Assembly (NCBI GenBank): GCA_002453165.1
Contig: DKGH01000219.1
Coordinates: forward strand, 1-34,050
Reading direction: 5' to 3'
Origin: Verrucomicrobia bacterium UBA6775
Lineage (GTDB): Bacteria > Verrucomicrobiota > Verrucomicrobiia > Limisphaerales > UBA1096
Length of the DNA stretch: 34,050 nucleotides
Part shown: positions 1-6,940 of the stretch, one piece after another
Layout: every line of letters starts with the position of its first letter
Position numbering within the stretch: the stretch's first letter is position 1
Position numbers and translations under genes: made by a program
The notes under the pieces: generated by a model
Told to the model about the DNA's origin: nothing
What the model saw: only the letters and a program-made list of their open reading frames with translations
Databases searched by the model: none

Positions 1-1128
1 TATTACGGGCTGATTTCGCACCTCGACCATCACGTTGGCCGCATACTTGATTCGCTAAAGGAAACCGGGCAGGCCGACAACACCATCGTTGTTTTGGCGA
101 CCGACCACGGCATGTCGAAAAGCAGCCACGGTGCGAGCGGCAAAAACAATGCCTATGAGCACACCTCGCGGGTGCAAATGGTTTTCAGCGGGGGACCTGT
201 ACCCAAGGGCTCATCGGATGCATTGGTTTACCTTTATGACATTTACCCGACGCTGTGCGGTCTCGCCGGGTTGCCTGTGCCGGAAGGAGTCGAGGGCAAA
301 AACCTTGCGAATCTCATTCGCGGCAAATCTGAAAAAGTTCGAGACCACCTGTTCACCGCTTACATGCGGGATCAACGCACGATCCGCGATGATCGGTGGA
401 AACTGTTCTACCGCAAGGGCGAGGATCGGGTGGCGTTGTACGATTTGAAAAATGATCCCCACGAATTGAACGACTTGGCCAAGCGCCCCGAGCATGCCGA
501 GCGAATAGCCGAACTCAAGGTGGCCTTGGCCAAGGCACGGGCAGAATACGGCGACACCGACGAGGCCGTGGCCCGCCTGATGCGGAGCCGCGGAGGTCGT
601 GCCGGAGGTCGTGCCGGTGGCAGGCCAAGCGGACGTCCCAGTGGTGGCGGGCGAGGGCCGATCGCCGAGTTGTCGCGTATTGAAGCCCCGGCCTTGGCCA
701 AGCGCTTGGCCAAGGGATTCATGGCGCACGCCAAGGCCAAGGACAGCTTGGCCAAGCGCGAGTTTGAATCGGCATGGCTCGGTCTTTACTTGAATTGGAA
801 GGGGGACGATTCTGCTGCTGGTCGACGTGAGTTGATAGCCGGTTTTGCGACGCTCCTCGGCACTGAGTTGAACCGTCAGGGGGCGCCTGCACCCGACTCA
901 TTTACGGCGGCTCGGGCGTTCAGTTACTCCACAGACAGTAACGGCGACCGGGAAATCACCCCGGAGGAGGTGCAGACTGCAGTAAAAAAATGGTCGACTG
1001 AAGGCGACAAAAATAAAGACGGAAAACTCGACAACACCGAGACAGCCACCGTCATCGAGGGCTTCTTCAAAAACCTCCCAGCAACCAGTGGGGCCCGTGG
1101 CACCCGCCGCCCAACCGACCGAAGGTGA
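1..1128 (+). CDS. Sulfatase, C-terminal part, with EF-hand tail (5' end outside window)
   Basis: The open frame runs from base 1, so the start and the catalytic formylglycine Cys/Ser region lie upstream of the window. The visible 375 residues begin in the alkaline-phosphatase-like fold: TDHG (about 100-111) is the metal-binding motif, and HGASGKNNAYEHTSR is the usual sulfatase segment with its substrate-contact Lys. A normal sulfatase C-terminal subdomain follows (DLKNDPHELNDLA). After it comes a Gly/Arg-rich linker of repeated AGGR/SGRP units (about 585-660), then a helical stretch and two calcium-type EF-hand loops, DSNGDREITPEE (934-969) and DKNKDGKLDNTE (1006-1041). Sulfatases of this group desulfate polysaccharides in the periplasm or outside the cell. 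The EF-hands suggest calcium-dependent folding or attachment, which is inference. Three copies of the TTGGCCAAGCG palindrome are read here as LAKR, one of them as a tandem RLAK repeat. Confidence 0.9.
   Translation, partial: YYGLISHLDHHVGRILDSLKETGQADNTIVVLATDHGMSKSSHGASGKNNAYEHTSRVQMVFSGGPVPKGSSDALVYLYDIYPTLCGLAGLPVPEGVEGKNLANLIRGKSEKVRDHLFTAYMRDQRTIRDDRWKLFYRKGEDRVALYDLKNDPHELNDLAKRPEHAERIAELKVALAKARAEYGDTDEAVARLMRSRGGRAGGRAGGRPSGRPSGGGRGPIAELSRIEAPALAKRLAKGFMAHAKAKDSLAKREFESAWLGLYLNWKGDDSAAGRRELIAGFATLLGTELNRQGAPAPDSFTAARAFSYSTDSNGDREITPEEVQTAVKKWSTEGDKNKDGKLDNTETATVIEGFFKNLPATSGARGTRRPTDRR
692..715. repeat. Tandem copy of the 12-bp palindromic unit inside the sulfatase
   Basis: Two units of TTGGCCAAG joined by the shared CGC give a 24-bp stretch read as ALAKRLAKG. 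It lies in the linker between the sulfatase fold and the EF-hand tail, where length change should be tolerated. Because the unit is 12 bp, gain or loss of a unit leaves the frame intact. Confidence 0.85.
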
Positions 1129-1198
1129 CCGGCGGTTTCCCTAAACAGATTTCTTTCATCACGGGGCGTGCTCCAGTAAAACGGGGCGCGTAGCAAAG

Positions 1199-2302
1199 AT
1201 GGCAAAAATTGTCTATGGCATTTCCGGCAGTGGATCCGGGCATTCCTCCCGGGCGCGGGAGATGATGACGCATCTCCGGGCACAGGGGCACGAGATTCTC
1301 GGCGTGAGCTATGATCGTGGTTTCCGGAATCTCAAGGACGATTTCGACATGTTCGACGTGCCGGGATTGCACATCGTCGCGATCCAGAATCGGGTCAGCA
1401 AACTGCAGACGGCGATCAAAAATCTCAAGTCGCTGACCGGTGGCATCTCCAAGTTTCGTGAGTTCAAGGAAACGGTTTTTAACTGTTTTCAGCCGGACAT
1501 CGTGCTGTGTGATTTTGAACCGTTGACCGCCTACATGGCCACGCACCGCGACCTACCGCTGGTGAGCATCGATAACCAGCATCGCATGCGGTACATGGAG
1601 TATCCCTGCCCGGCGCCACTGCGAAAGGACGCGCTCGTCGCCGAGACGGTGATCCGCGCCTTTGTGCCCAAACCGGATGTCTCCCTCGTGACCACGTTCT
1701 TTTTTGGCGATGTCAAAAACGATCGCACGCTGCTGTTTCCGCCCATCTTGCGGCAGGCGGTGTTCGACGCGAAGCCAAGCGACGAGGGGCACATCCTCGT
1801 TTACTTCACTCAGGAGTTTGAGTCGTTCATGGGAATGCTCCGGGAATTCCCGCGCGAACGATTTCTCGTCTATGGCGCGGGACGGGAAGGGGAGGAGGGC
1901 AACCTGACATTTCGGCCATTCAGCCTCGACGGATTCCTCGCGGATTTGGCCTCGTCCAGAGCGGTGATTTCCACTGCGGGCTTCACGCTGATGACCGAGG
2001 CGCTGCATTTGCGCAAACCGATGCTGGCTCTGCCGATGGGCGGCCAGTTCGAGCAGGAGTTGAACGCGCACCTGCTCGACGATCTCAACTACGGCAAAAA
2101 CGGCCGCACGGCGGACAGCGAATCGATCGGTGATTTTCTCTATCGACTACCTGAGTATCAGGCGGCACTGGAGAGTTACCCCGCGCAGGACAACAGCGCG
2201 ATCCTCGCCAAACTGGACGAGCTGTTGGCCGACGACTGCACCCTTGCTAGAGAGTACCACGAAAAACGCCGTTCCAAAGCGGAGCCAAGTGATGCCGAAT
2301 AA
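1199..2302 (+). CDS. MJ1255/VC2487-type glycosyltransferase (GT-B fold)
   Basis: This 367-residue protein begins MAKIVYGISGSGSGHSSRARE, the N-terminal glycine-rich loop typical of the MJ1255-like group of predicted GT-B glycosyltransferases (related to MurG and UDP-glucuronosyltransferases). The middle has the conserved DFEPLTAYMA and SIDNQHRM segments. The C-terminal nucleotide-sugar half contains VISTAGFTLMTEALHLRKPMLALPMGGQFEQELNA in pieces, matching the donor-binding G-x-T-x-x-E-A-L and P-x-x-x-Q-x-E-Q pattern of the family. The substrate cannot be told from sequence. No signal peptide is present, so it is probably cytoplasmic or bound to the inner membrane face. It starts 70 bp after the sulfatase stop, on the same strand, with only a weak purine-rich ribosome site. 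The stop codon is followed at once by a palindrome copy. Confidence 0.8.
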   Translation: MAKIVYGISGSGSGHSSRAREMMTHLRAQGHEILGVSYDRGFRNLKDDFDMFDVPGLHIVAIQNRVSKLQTAIKNLKSLTGGISKFREFKETVFNCFQPDIVLCDFEPLTAYMATHRDLPLVSIDNQHRMRYMEYPCPAPLRKDALVAETVIRAFVPKPDVSLVTTFFFGDVKNDRTLLFPPILRQAVFDAKPSDEGHILVYFTQEFESFMGMLREFPRERFLVYGAGREGEEGNLTFRPFSLDGFLADLASSRAVISTAGFTLMTEALHLRKPMLALPMGGQFEQELNAHLLDDLNYGKNGRTADSESIGDFLYRLPEYQAALESYPAQDNSAILAKLDELLADDCTLAREYHEKRRSKAEPSDAE

Positions 2303-2303
2303 A

Positions 2304-2322
2304 CCAAGCGCTTGGCCAAGCG
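2304..2322. repeat. Palindrome copy directly after the glycosyltransferase stop codon
   Basis: CCAAGCGCTTGGCCAAGCGG begins beside the TAA stop at 2300-2302. A 24-bp stretch here (2302-2325) is identical to 17836-17859, which also begins at a stop codon. Confidence 0.9.
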
Positions 2323-2406
2323 GACTAACCCCTGACCCCTCACCTCTTTACCCTTCAGGGACAAATCCCTTGTAATAACAGTAACGCCTGCGATGCTCGG
2401 CTGGTT

Positions 2407-3171
2407 ATGAAATCATTGATTAAGTGCGTTCTCACCCTCGGCGTGGTTTTCGTGGCGCTTGGCCAAGCGCCCGAGGCACAGGAAAACAGCGAGCGAAAGG
2501 TCACCGACTACAAGAAAATGGCCGGGCTCGACCTGACGCAGTTCACCGAGAAACAGCAGGCAACCATCCTCAAGCGGGCCAACTCGGAAGGCTGCGATTG
2601 CGGCTGCAAAATGACCGTGGCCGAGTGCCGCAACGAGGACTCCACCTGCAGCAAGGGCGCCCGGCTCGCCGAGGCCATCATCAAGGACGTCACCGGTGTC
2701 TTCGTAAAAGTAAAGTTACCCCAGAAGAAGACGGACAACCGAATCGGCCAGCCGCTCGACATGAAGTTCACTGCGGTGGACGGCACCAAGGTCGATCTCA
2801 CCAAGATGAAGGGCAAGGTTGTGTTGATCGATTTTTGGGCCACATGGTGCGGTCCCTGCATCGCCGAGTTGCCAAGCGTCAAGAAGACCTACAAGAAACT
2901 GAATCCGAAAGGATTCGAGATCATCGGTATCTCGCTCGACACCAAGGAGAGCGCCCTCAAGCGGTTCATCAAAAAGGAAAACATGCCGTGGCCGCAGTTC
3001 TTTGATGGCAAGGGCTGGAGTAATAGCCTCGCCAAGAAGCACGGCATCCGTAGTATACCCGCCATGTGGCTGGTGGATAAGCAGGGCAACCTCGTCGACC
3101 TTAACGCCCGGGCGAATCTCGAGCAAAAAGTCGAGGATTTGCTTGGCGCCCCTACGCCAGAGGTGAAGTAA
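2407..3171 (+). CDS. Exported TlpA-like thiol:disulfide oxidoreductase
   Basis: The 254-residue product has a signal peptide (residues 1 to about 24, ending ALGQAPEA). A short Cys-rich domain follows, with CDCGC at 63-67 plus Cys74 and Cys81. The C-terminal thioredoxin-fold domain (about 113-250) carries the redox motif WCGPC at 147-151, preceded by VVLIDFWAT, and the cis-Pro segment IRSIPAMWLVDKQG. This is the TlpA/ResA type, which reduces disulfides in periplasmic or membrane proteins, often during cytochrome c maturation. The partner here is unknown, although a CcsA-like protein lies 26 kb away. The extra Cys-rich segment could bind metal or be a substrate of the thioredoxin domain, which is inference. 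The palindrome GCGCTTGGCCAAGCGC (2455-2470) codes for ALGQA at the end of the signal peptide. Confidence 0.9.
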   Translation: MKSLIKCVLTLGVVFVALGQAPEAQENSERKVTDYKKMAGLDLTQFTEKQQATILKRANSEGCDCGCKMTVAECRNEDSTCSKGARLAEAIIKDVTGVFVKVKLPQKKTDNRIGQPLDMKFTAVDGTKVDLTKMKGKVVLIDFWATWCGPCIAELPSVKKTYKKLNPKGFEIIGISLDTKESALKRFIKKENMPWPQFFDGKGWSNSLAKKHGIRSIPAMWLVDKQGNLVDLNARANLEQKVEDLLGAPTPEVK

Positions 3172-3354
3172 TTTTTGGAGCGCACCGGCAGAACGAAGCG
3201 GCGACGGCGCTTTCCCGGTTGATTGGATTGGTTGTAACCGCGCACACAGAACCGGGAATCGCTAAACAGATCAAAGCGGTGTCGCGCTGCGCTTGCCACC
3301 GCACTCCATAATTGGCCAAACGCTCGTTTTGATCTTTAACTTGTATCGTAACCC

Positions 3355-3795
3355 ATGATCGATTCTCCCATCCGGTCGCCCCGGGCCAAGCTCGGCGGCC
3401 TGCATCATCTTGGGCGATTGTTTGACAAGATACGAAGCGACCTTGCCTGAACGCTGCCGAAGGAATACCGCGAAAACCTCGGCTTGTCTTTTGGGTTGGA
3501 CGGTTTCCTTTGCGGCTTCCTCGGGGTGAAATTCGAGGGCGTCCGCCAGAAGGTTTTCGAAGGATTGAGCGATGAAGAGTTGGTCGAGTGGTGTTTTGCC
3601 AACGGCCTGCGACCGAACCCGATGCAGCGGCGAATCTGGAACGGGTTTTCCGAAAAATTTGGCTGGCGCGATATGGCAACCTCCGTCATCGAAGCCTCCA
3701 AAGAGGAGGATGGACTGGAGAAGCGCGAGGATATCCTCACCGCCTTCGACCTCATCGACGAGCAGGAAGGCCGTGGAACCAAGGAAGAAGGATGA
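3355..3795 (+). pseudogene. DUF5069-family gene interrupted by an in-frame TGA
   Basis: From ATG 3355 the frame reads MIDSPIRSPRAKLGGLHHLG then RLFDKIRSDLA. That is the conserved start of DUF5069 proteins (R-SPR-x-KLGG, then a D-K-x-R segment). It stops at TGA 3448-3450 and goes on in the same frame with TLPKEYRENLG, LDGFLCGFLGV, DEELVEWC and RRIWNGFSEKFGWRD to the stop at 3793-3795. Both halves match one continuous family of about 150 residues, where a Gly is expected at the break. A single GGA to TGA change would explain it. TGA is a normal stop elsewhere in the window (1126, 8261), so reassignment is unlikely. The family has no established function. It may be a real nonsense mutation or a sequencing error. 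The downstream half could restart at TTG 3484. Confidence 0.75.
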
Positions 3796-3811
3796 ATATG
3801 AAAATGAAAAC

Positions 3812-4215
3812 CATGCGCATTTTGGAGGGGGAGGATTACTTTCGACTTTCGAAGACTATTCTCACTTTTGTGAAATGTTATTAAACCGTGGAGAACACAA
3901 GGAGGGGCGAATTTTAAGCGAAGCAAGCATCGATCAAATGACGCGAAAATGGATAGAGATTCCTGAAAGCGATGGTTCGAATTCTAAGGATTTGAGTGGA
4001 TGTTATTACGGCTTTGCGTGTTTTGTTTTGCAAAATCCAGAGTTGGATCGTGGAAACTCAAAAAGGGCATGTTCGGTTGGGCGGGCTACAACAACACTCA
4101 TTTTTGGATCGAACCTGAGAAAAACCTTTACGGATTATTCATGACACGAGCGCGGGAATTTGGATGGGACATTCCAATCGCTTTGCGAAAAACCGTAAAT
4201 TCGATTGTCGAATAA
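3812..4215 (+). pseudogene. Remnant of a beta-lactamase-family serine hydrolase (C-terminal, frameshifted)
   Basis: In one frame, about 3812-4060, the DNA encodes GGGGLLSTFEDYSHFCEMLL, then RGEHKEGRILSEASIDQMTR. This is the segment after the catalytic core in class C beta-lactamase-like hydrolases. The frame then shifts near 4030-4085 and continues from about 4070 to the TAA at 4213-4215 with KGMFGWAGYNNTHFWIEPEK and NLYGLFMTR, the usual C-terminal end with its H/K-x-G-like loop region. The N-terminal half with the SxxK serine is absent. The DNA is clearly richer in A and T than its neighbours, which suggests either foreign origin or long decay. Its abutment to the broken DUF5069 gene marks a site of rearrangement. 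Confidence 0.75.
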
Positions 4216-4319
4216 CTCGCTTGGTCAAACGGCATGCGCAGGGTTGTTTTTGGGTTGAATGGAAAATCCACTTGCAAGGGTGGGGGAGGTTTGGCAGGGT
4301 GCGCTGCCCTTTTCGGGGT

Positions 4320-4396
4320 GCGCCCGTAGATCAACTGGATAGATCGCATGGCTACGAACCATGAGGTTGGGGGTTCGAATCCTCCCGGGCGTACCA
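4320..4396 (+). tRNA. tRNA-Arg(ACG)
   Basis: A 77-nt cloverleaf fits. The acceptor stem GCGCCCG pairs with CGGGCGT (the first pair is G-T). The D-stem is GATC/GATC. The anticodon stem CATGG/CCATG carries the loop CTACGAA with anticodon ACG. The T-stem GGGGG/CCTCC has the loop TTCGAAT. CCA is encoded at 4394-4396. ACG is the form whose wobble A is normally deaminated to inosine by TadA, reading CGU, CGC and CGA. T-rich runs follow at 4397-4417 and may end transcription. Confidence 0.93.
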
Positions 4397-4417
4397 TTTT
4401 TTTCCTCCTTTTTTTCG

Positions 4418-5239
4418 TTACTTTCGAATAGTTGTCCGATCGGATAGCCAGATCATGTCCTTGTTGTTGGGCGAGGCAACGTTTAGCGGCATCGGTCGAT
4501 TGTTGATCGGTTTGATGGTGCGGTGATCGAGCCACTTTTTTATTTCTGCATGACCATCGGCGAAGCTCAGGCCGGCGGCGCTGTTGTGGTAGCTGGCAGG
4601 GTAATCGATGATCCGGGCTGAATTGGGGCTGCGCACCATTTGGTTTGCAAACCCACCTGCGTTGATGCTGTCCGGGTGTTCATCCAGCAAAACGTAGAGG
4701 TTGGACGGACCGGGATTCAGCAGGTCGCCGGTCTTGATGTAGACCTTGTACTGGCTGCCCGGCAACCAGACTCCCGGGCCCCCCATTGCCTGACTCATGC
4801 CCATGCTGCGGATGCGCAGTTGCCTCTTCCCCTTGATCGTCACGTAGCTGGTGTCGGCCGGGCATTTGTAGACCGCAGCCGAGGGCAGGTACGGGGCGAA
4901 CTTGGCGCGCTTGGGATCGAGCAAGGTCCGGATGTCCGTGTTGTCTCGATTGCCCGGGTTGTAATCCAGCCAGCCGGCCACCCACGCATATTGTTCCGTT
5001 CCCGAGTTGCCGGGCTTGGTTAGGATGTCGTCGTTGTCGTCCGGATACATGAGGTGGGCCAACTGAAGCTGCTTCATGTTATTCATGCAAGAGATGCCCT
5101 GACCCTTGGCCTTCGCCCGGGCTAGTGCCGGCAGGAGCAGTCCGGCAAGGATCGCGATGATGGCGATGACAACCAGCAACTCGATCAACGTAAATCCGCT
5201 ATGACGGTTTGAAGATAAGTTCTCAATTTTGGTGGACAT
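4418..5239 (-). CDS. Type II secretion-like pseudopilin with H-X9-DG domain
   Basis: This 273-residue protein has a prepilin leader and N-terminal helix, GFTLIELLVVIAIIAILAG (about 15-33). The prepilin peptidase should cut before Phe and leave Glu at position 5 of the mature protein. A globular domain follows, with CMNNMKQL, VYKCPADTS and the processing-associated H-X9-DG motif near the end (YHNSAAGLSFADGHAE). The group is hugely expanded in PVC bacteria and resembles type II secretion minor pseudopilins. Their individual roles are unknown. The gene begins 12 bp after the stop of the propeller gene on the same strand, so the two are likely co-transcribed and may act on the same exported substrate, which is inference. 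Confidence 0.88.
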   Translation of the reverse strand: MSTKIENLSSNRHSGFTLIELLVVIAIIAILAGLLLPALARAKAKGQGISCMNNMKQLQLAHLMYPDDNDDILTKPGNSGTEQYAWVAGWLDYNPGNRDNTDIRTLLDPKRAKFAPYLPSAAVYKCPADTSYVTIKGKRQLRIRSMGMSQAMGGPGVWLPGSQYKVYIKTGDLLNPGPSNLYVLLDEHPDSINAGGFANQMVRSPNSARIIDYPASYHNSAAGLSFADGHAEIKKWLDHRTIKPINNRPMPLNVASPNNKDMIWLSDRTTIRK

Positions 5240-5251
5240 GGTGTTCAGCGT

Positions 5252-6838
5252 CTATCTGATCTGGAATGCGTACAGCTTTGTGTTTTGTAGCTTAAAGCGT
5301 AGGCGCACGGTCTGCCCCTTCAGCGAGCCAAGCGAGGATTGTTTCCACCCGGGTTGCAGTCTCAACCGGTCGTGGCCACGGTACAGCTTGGCGTTTGCCC
5401 CGGAAAACGCCGGCAGCGCTTGGCCTGTTTCATCCAAAATCTCCACCTTGAATGAGCCGCGGTGTGCGTCGATGTTTAGTTCGAGCGTGTCGCCCTCGAT
5501 TTCGAACGGCTTGGTCTCGACCGTTCCCGCTTGGCCACCGGCTTGCAGATAAAAGAAGCCGTCGAGCCGCAGCTTGGCCAAGGCCAGACGGGCATCCCAT
5601 TTACGCGCCCCCCAGCGTTCGTTGGTGGCGAGGTAGTAGACCCAGTGTTCGTCGTTGTGGGTGATGATGTTTGACGGAGGCCGCGCACAGTCCTTGTCGA
5701 AGCTGCCGTCCGGCCCGCGCGGAATCAACGGCTTGCGTGGATAGGTCGCCACCGAGAAGTCGTAGTGGATCGCGTCACGCGAGGGCGACATGTAAAATTC
5801 CCACACACCCCGTTCGTGACGCTTAAAAAAATCCTGTTGACCTTCTGGCACGGGGCGGTTGGTGGCGGCGAGGACGTCGGTTAGCGCAAACCATATCCCC
5901 TCGTAGTACCACATTGGGAAGGTGTGAATTTGGTAGACGGGAATATTTGTCCCGGAGATTTGGCTTTTGTCGGGGTCGTCCAAGACGAAGGTGCGCAGCG
6001 TCTTCCAAGCGGTGGGGTGGTTCATGAGGTCGTTCCCTTTTGCGTGTTCCATGATGCGCACACCGCGCAGTTCGCCCACGCCACCGCCCGCAGCAAAATC
6101 CTGCCGGCAATGCAGCAGGTATTTTTTGGTGAGCGGATTCCAGTGAATCTGGTTGTTGGTGTCGGCGGCACGTCCGGTGACCGGCATCCCTTTGTTGTAG
6201 AAACTCCAGTTGATGCCGTCGGCGGAATAACCCAGGCGGGTGCGTGCGTCCTGCCCGCCCATGTTCGGGTAAAACGCGATCTTGTATTTTTCGGCGTGGC
6301 CAAACGGCAGGCTCGGGTCGATCGTCACCGTGATGCCGTCGAGACCGATGTCGAGGAGATCCATCGATTTACCGTGACGCAAAATCGGGAGAGGTGCGTC
6401 CCAGTTTATGAGATTGCTTTTACCGTCCTTGGCGACAAGGGGCTTTGTCCAGTTTAGGCCGTTCTTGGATTCTGCATACGCGACGCCACTGCCGGGGCGT
6501 TTGCTGGACATGTACCACAGGCGAAACATCTGTTTGCTCTCATCCCAATGCGGCGAGAAAAACCAGCCAAAACAGGATTCACCGAACTCGTAGCCGGAAC
6601 CCCCATCCGGTCCGTCGTGCACTTTGCCCGTTTGAAAGTCCGTGGGCAACGTGGGCTCTAGCAACACGCCGTGCTTGGTTGCTTGACCGACTTTGCGGGT
6701 GACATTGGTCAGGCTGTCGATAATGAAATCGTCCGCAAACAACTGTTTTTGTTGGCCGACAGAGATCTGTTCTGCGCAGCATTCGCTCAGATCTCCGAGA
6801 ACAACAAAAGCCACGCTCAAGGTTAAGATGGATTTCAC
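5252..6838 (-). CDS. Exported five-bladed beta-propeller protein, GH32/43/68-like
   Basis: The 528-residue product starts with a signal peptide (MKSILTLSVAFVVLGDLSEC). The body has repeated propeller blades: FFSPHWDESKQMFRLWYMS, GVAYAESKNGLNWTKP, RTRLGYSADGINWSFYNKG and VWEFYMSPSRDAIHYDF. These have the S-x-D/N-G-x-x-W pattern of sucrase/levanase-like and arabinanase-like glycosidases. Proteins of this group are common in Planctomycetes and Verrucomicrobia and are presumed to cut or bind glycans. I cannot assign the catalytic acids or a substrate. The last ~120 residues (RGSFKVEILDETGQALPAFS and on) look like a beta-sandwich carbohydrate-binding tail. Weak palindrome copies at 5529 and 5571 encode GGQAG and ALAKL. 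Confidence 0.75.
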   Translation of the reverse strand: MKSILTLSVAFVVLGDLSECCAEQISVGQQKQLFADDFIIDSLTNVTRKVGQATKHGVLLEPTLPTDFQTGKVHDGPDGGSGYEFGESCFGWFFSPHWDESKQMFRLWYMSSKRPGSGVAYAESKNGLNWTKPLVAKDGKSNLINWDAPLPILRHGKSMDLLDIGLDGITVTIDPSLPFGHAEKYKIAFYPNMGGQDARTRLGYSADGINWSFYNKGMPVTGRAADTNNQIHWNPLTKKYLLHCRQDFAAGGGVGELRGVRIMEHAKGNDLMNHPTAWKTLRTFVLDDPDKSQISGTNIPVYQIHTFPMWYYEGIWFALTDVLAATNRPVPEGQQDFFKRHERGVWEFYMSPSRDAIHYDFSVATYPRKPLIPRGPDGSFDKDCARPPSNIITHNDEHWVYYLATNERWGARKWDARLALAKLRLDGFFYLQAGGQAGTVETKPFEIEGDTLELNIDAHRGSFKVEILDETGQALPAFSGANAKLYRGHDRLRLQPGWKQSSLGSLKGQTVRLRFKLQNTKLYAFQIR

Positions 6839-6940
6839 GCTGCGCCGAGTTTCACAACGAATACGAACCGGTTCAAGCCCTCCGGTAATTCGTTGGAAAA
6901 AAGGCTTTTCAAGCCGGGCGGCTCGGGTAGCCTTCTGCGC
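6839..6940. promoter_or_regulatory. Divergent spacer between propeller and oxidoreductase genes
   Basis: This 102-bp gap separates two genes that point away from each other and must hold the promoters of both. I see no clear -35/-10 pair or operator. An in-frame ATG at 6893 would extend the oxidoreductase into this spacer, but it lies ahead of the Tat signal and is less likely. Confidence 0.4.

Noticed and set aside
3448..3450. TGA read as Gly or selenocysteine
   Set aside because: TGA is used as a normal stop by other genes in the window, and there is no sign of a selenocysteine insertion hairpin or of a family selenocysteine site.
4397..4417. T-runs after tRNA-Arg as a clear terminator
   Set aside because: There is no stem in front other than the tRNA itself, so it is left as a possibility only.
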